Assembly: GCA_002699125.1 (NCBI GenBank)
Contig: PABI01000015.1
Coordinates: 1 to 36,966 of the forward strand
Direction: 5' to 3'
Source: Anaerolineaceae bacterium
GTDB taxonomy: Bacteria; Chloroflexota; Anaerolineae; Promineifilales; Promineifilaceae
Length of the DNA stretch: 36,966 nucleotides
The notes under the pieces are model-generated. The model did not search any database. It saw nothing but the letters and a program-made list of their open reading frames with translations, and was not told the origin of the DNA. This document shows positions 36,701 through 36,966 of the stretch, piece after piece; position 1 is the stretch's first letter, and each line of letters opens with the position of its first letter. The position numbers and the translations under genes are program-made.

Positions 36701-36966
36701 GCCAATCAAGATGGGGGTAGTCTGAATGGCTGGAGCTTGGAAGTTTGCACCGTAGGTGCTGTGCCCACAGCCACAAACACACCGCCGCCCACGGCTACCA
36801 ACACCCCGCCACCAACAGCCACTAACACACCGGTGCCCACGGCTACCAATACACCACCACCAACAGCTACGAATCCCCCGCCGACGGCTACCAACACCCC
36901 GCCACCAACAGCCACAGCCACCAACACACCTGTGCCCACGGCAACGAATACGCCAGCCCCAACGAA
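33794..36966 (+). CDS. Large secreted S8 protease with P/proprotein-convertase domain, partial
   Basis: Open without a stop for 1057 codons to the window end. The ATG at 33794 follows GGAGG. A signal peptide (WFFLLLVTLSAILLLSIASG) leads to a ~300-residue propeptide-like region. The catalytic domain resembles the KP-43-like S8 group: Asp about 342 in DITDDGIGNG, His387 in PDGHGHINVSIAGG, AAGNSGPGS, and Ser614 in SGTSHSTPAVAG (Ser-Thr after the usual Thr-Ser-His instead of MAAPH). A beta-rich domain, a Thr/Pro linker and then a P-domain (HTWINDLDFNLISPGG, NGTWTLRIDDNANQDGGSLNGWSLEVC) follow, and finally PTATNTP repeats that continue past the window. The enzyme is exported and probably processed. 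Its promoter region carries leader copy B. Confidence 0.93.
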   Translation, partial: MRSSRSKEGVSRVWFFLLLVTLSAILLLSIASGNLSASNNLNDSALMNSQSGEPIVKVIAPAGVLDTNNAGISLWHDYGSFALYRVTQSTLDALPAAAQDQLVIDSQMDQLFFDEATIDTKLAAQSGEASIAAVGDEETLQLIQFVGPIKDEWLAEVESTGAQLVQYVATNGYLVWANGTSRNLLNGMASTQNIMQFSQPLPSLLKVGPNLSERLNSNSTNAVDTVDVVVQMIRHNRQQFSEQTIRGLAASQNTNWTPVLAFQNAEFTVRVDDIETISNLPDVYWVELRPERELLDEVQGQILAGNFNGSQSGPSGPGYLAWLSGYGFSTNPNDYPIVDITDDGIGNGSVNSGDRTLHEFGSLSNPTRLSYVANCTSASSGAGPDGHGHINVSIAGGYDTTAGFPFRDPLGFQRGLGISPYGRFAGTRIFAPGFNLSNCGGTDTGLIKSSQDNGAQISSNSWGCSSCAGTYDTSSQAYDVGTRDADLTQAGNQEMIFIFAAGNSGPGSATVGSPGNGKNMITVGASENNRPSDESGNWTDGCAIGPTGANNAMDVISFSSRGPSPGGRVKPEVIAPGTHIQGTASTNSSYNGSGVCDQYRPPGQTTFAASSGTSHSTPAVAGVSSLAYYWLENTYGVSTPSSAIMKAYLIAHPTYLTGVSANDTLPSNSQGYGMPNMSLMFDDADKFVLDQSVIFNNSGETWTWQGVAADPSRPVRIVLAYTDAAGAVGTSPQVNNLNLAANVGGTNYLGNRFSGQWSTTGGSPDALNNYEAIFLPAGTSGAINITVTGFNIAGNGIPNVGDNTDQDFALVCYNCTENTGPTPTPGPTSTPTNTPTPTNTPVPGSCTVYNSTDVPKSISSSGTPSISSVLNISGSGTIDDINVLNLNGTHTWINDLDFNLISPGGTEVQIMARSCSNQDNFNLNLDDEAAPGSWPCPPTGGGTYQPSNPLSSFDGQSANGTWTLRIDDNANQDGGSLNGWSLEVCTVGAVPTATNTPPPTATNTPPPTATNTPVPTATNTPPPTATNPPPTATNTPPPTATATNTPVPTATNTPAPT
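36764..36966 (+). repeat. PTATNTP tandem repeats in the second protease
   Basis: The coding sequence here encodes an eight-residue unit, [PVA]PTATNTP, with slight length variants. It is a flexible, probably extracellular linker, and a likely target for O-glycosylation and for repeat-number change or assembly error. It continues past the window end. Confidence 0.9.

Noticed and set aside
36706..36966. Gly/Val-rich minus-strand protein at the window end
   Set aside because: It is the complement of PTATNTP linker repeats in the plus-strand protease.

Overview
This is a 37 kb bacterial chromosomal segment, most likely from an uncultured Chloroflexota (Anaerolineae/Ardenticatenia-like). That placement is inferred from gene content: an AfsR-like SARP-ATPase-TPR regulator, a membrane-anchored nSTAND1 NTPase ending in an FGE-sulfatase fold, an effector-associated-domain protein, and secreted S8 proteases with Pro/Thr-rich linkers. 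No rRNA, tRNA, integrase, transposase or CRISPR array was found. The palindrome ACGGCCGT occurs about 45 times on all gene types and between genes; fewer than one is expected, so it looks like a HIP1-type highly iterated palindrome.

Layout. 1-3.9 kb (minus strand): the start of a lipoprotein gene, a small unknown gene, and an AfsR-like regulator; the small gene has an 11-bp-periodic heptamer repeat next to a -10 box, as SARP operators do. 4.0-6.4 kb (plus): a CrtI/RetSat-type FAD oxidoreductase, then an AhpD-like peroxidase whose catalytic Cys codon is TGA, followed at the right distance by a bacterial SECIS-like hairpin; this is a probable selenoprotein. 6.3-9.2 kb (minus): a YagF/YjhG-type sugar-acid dehydratase and a GarR-type reductase, overlapping. 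9.4-14.8 kb (minus): a branched-chain/amide ABC importer operon (binding protein, livH, livM, livG, livF) ending with a CBS-ACT protein. 15.1-18.4 kb (minus): an overlapping response regulator and Cache-HAMP-GAF-PAS histidine kinase, possibly sensing or controlling the importer. 18.7-20.5 kb: a small DUF6958-like protein, an AraC regulator and a small membrane protein. 20.8-22.7 kb (plus): typA/bipA with a terminator-like hairpin in its leader.

22.7-27.1 kb (minus): a two-gene overlapping unit of an EAD-containing helical protein and an nSTAND1-TM-FGE protein, which resembles NLR-like signalling or conflict systems. 27.3-29.2 kb: a GH13 branching-enzyme-like protein. 29.6-30.1 kb: a dual-specificity phosphatase. 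30.5 kb to the end: two large secreted S8 proteases of different subtype that share an 81% identical, ungapped 108-nt leader; the second runs off the window.

Intergenic space carries several dispersed repeat families: four copies of a ~60-bp nested palindrome (one placed between the binding-protein and permease genes), cacagataaa/gatgaacgctga/AATCTGCGT-type palindromic repeats, and AAGGTGA-rich repeats.
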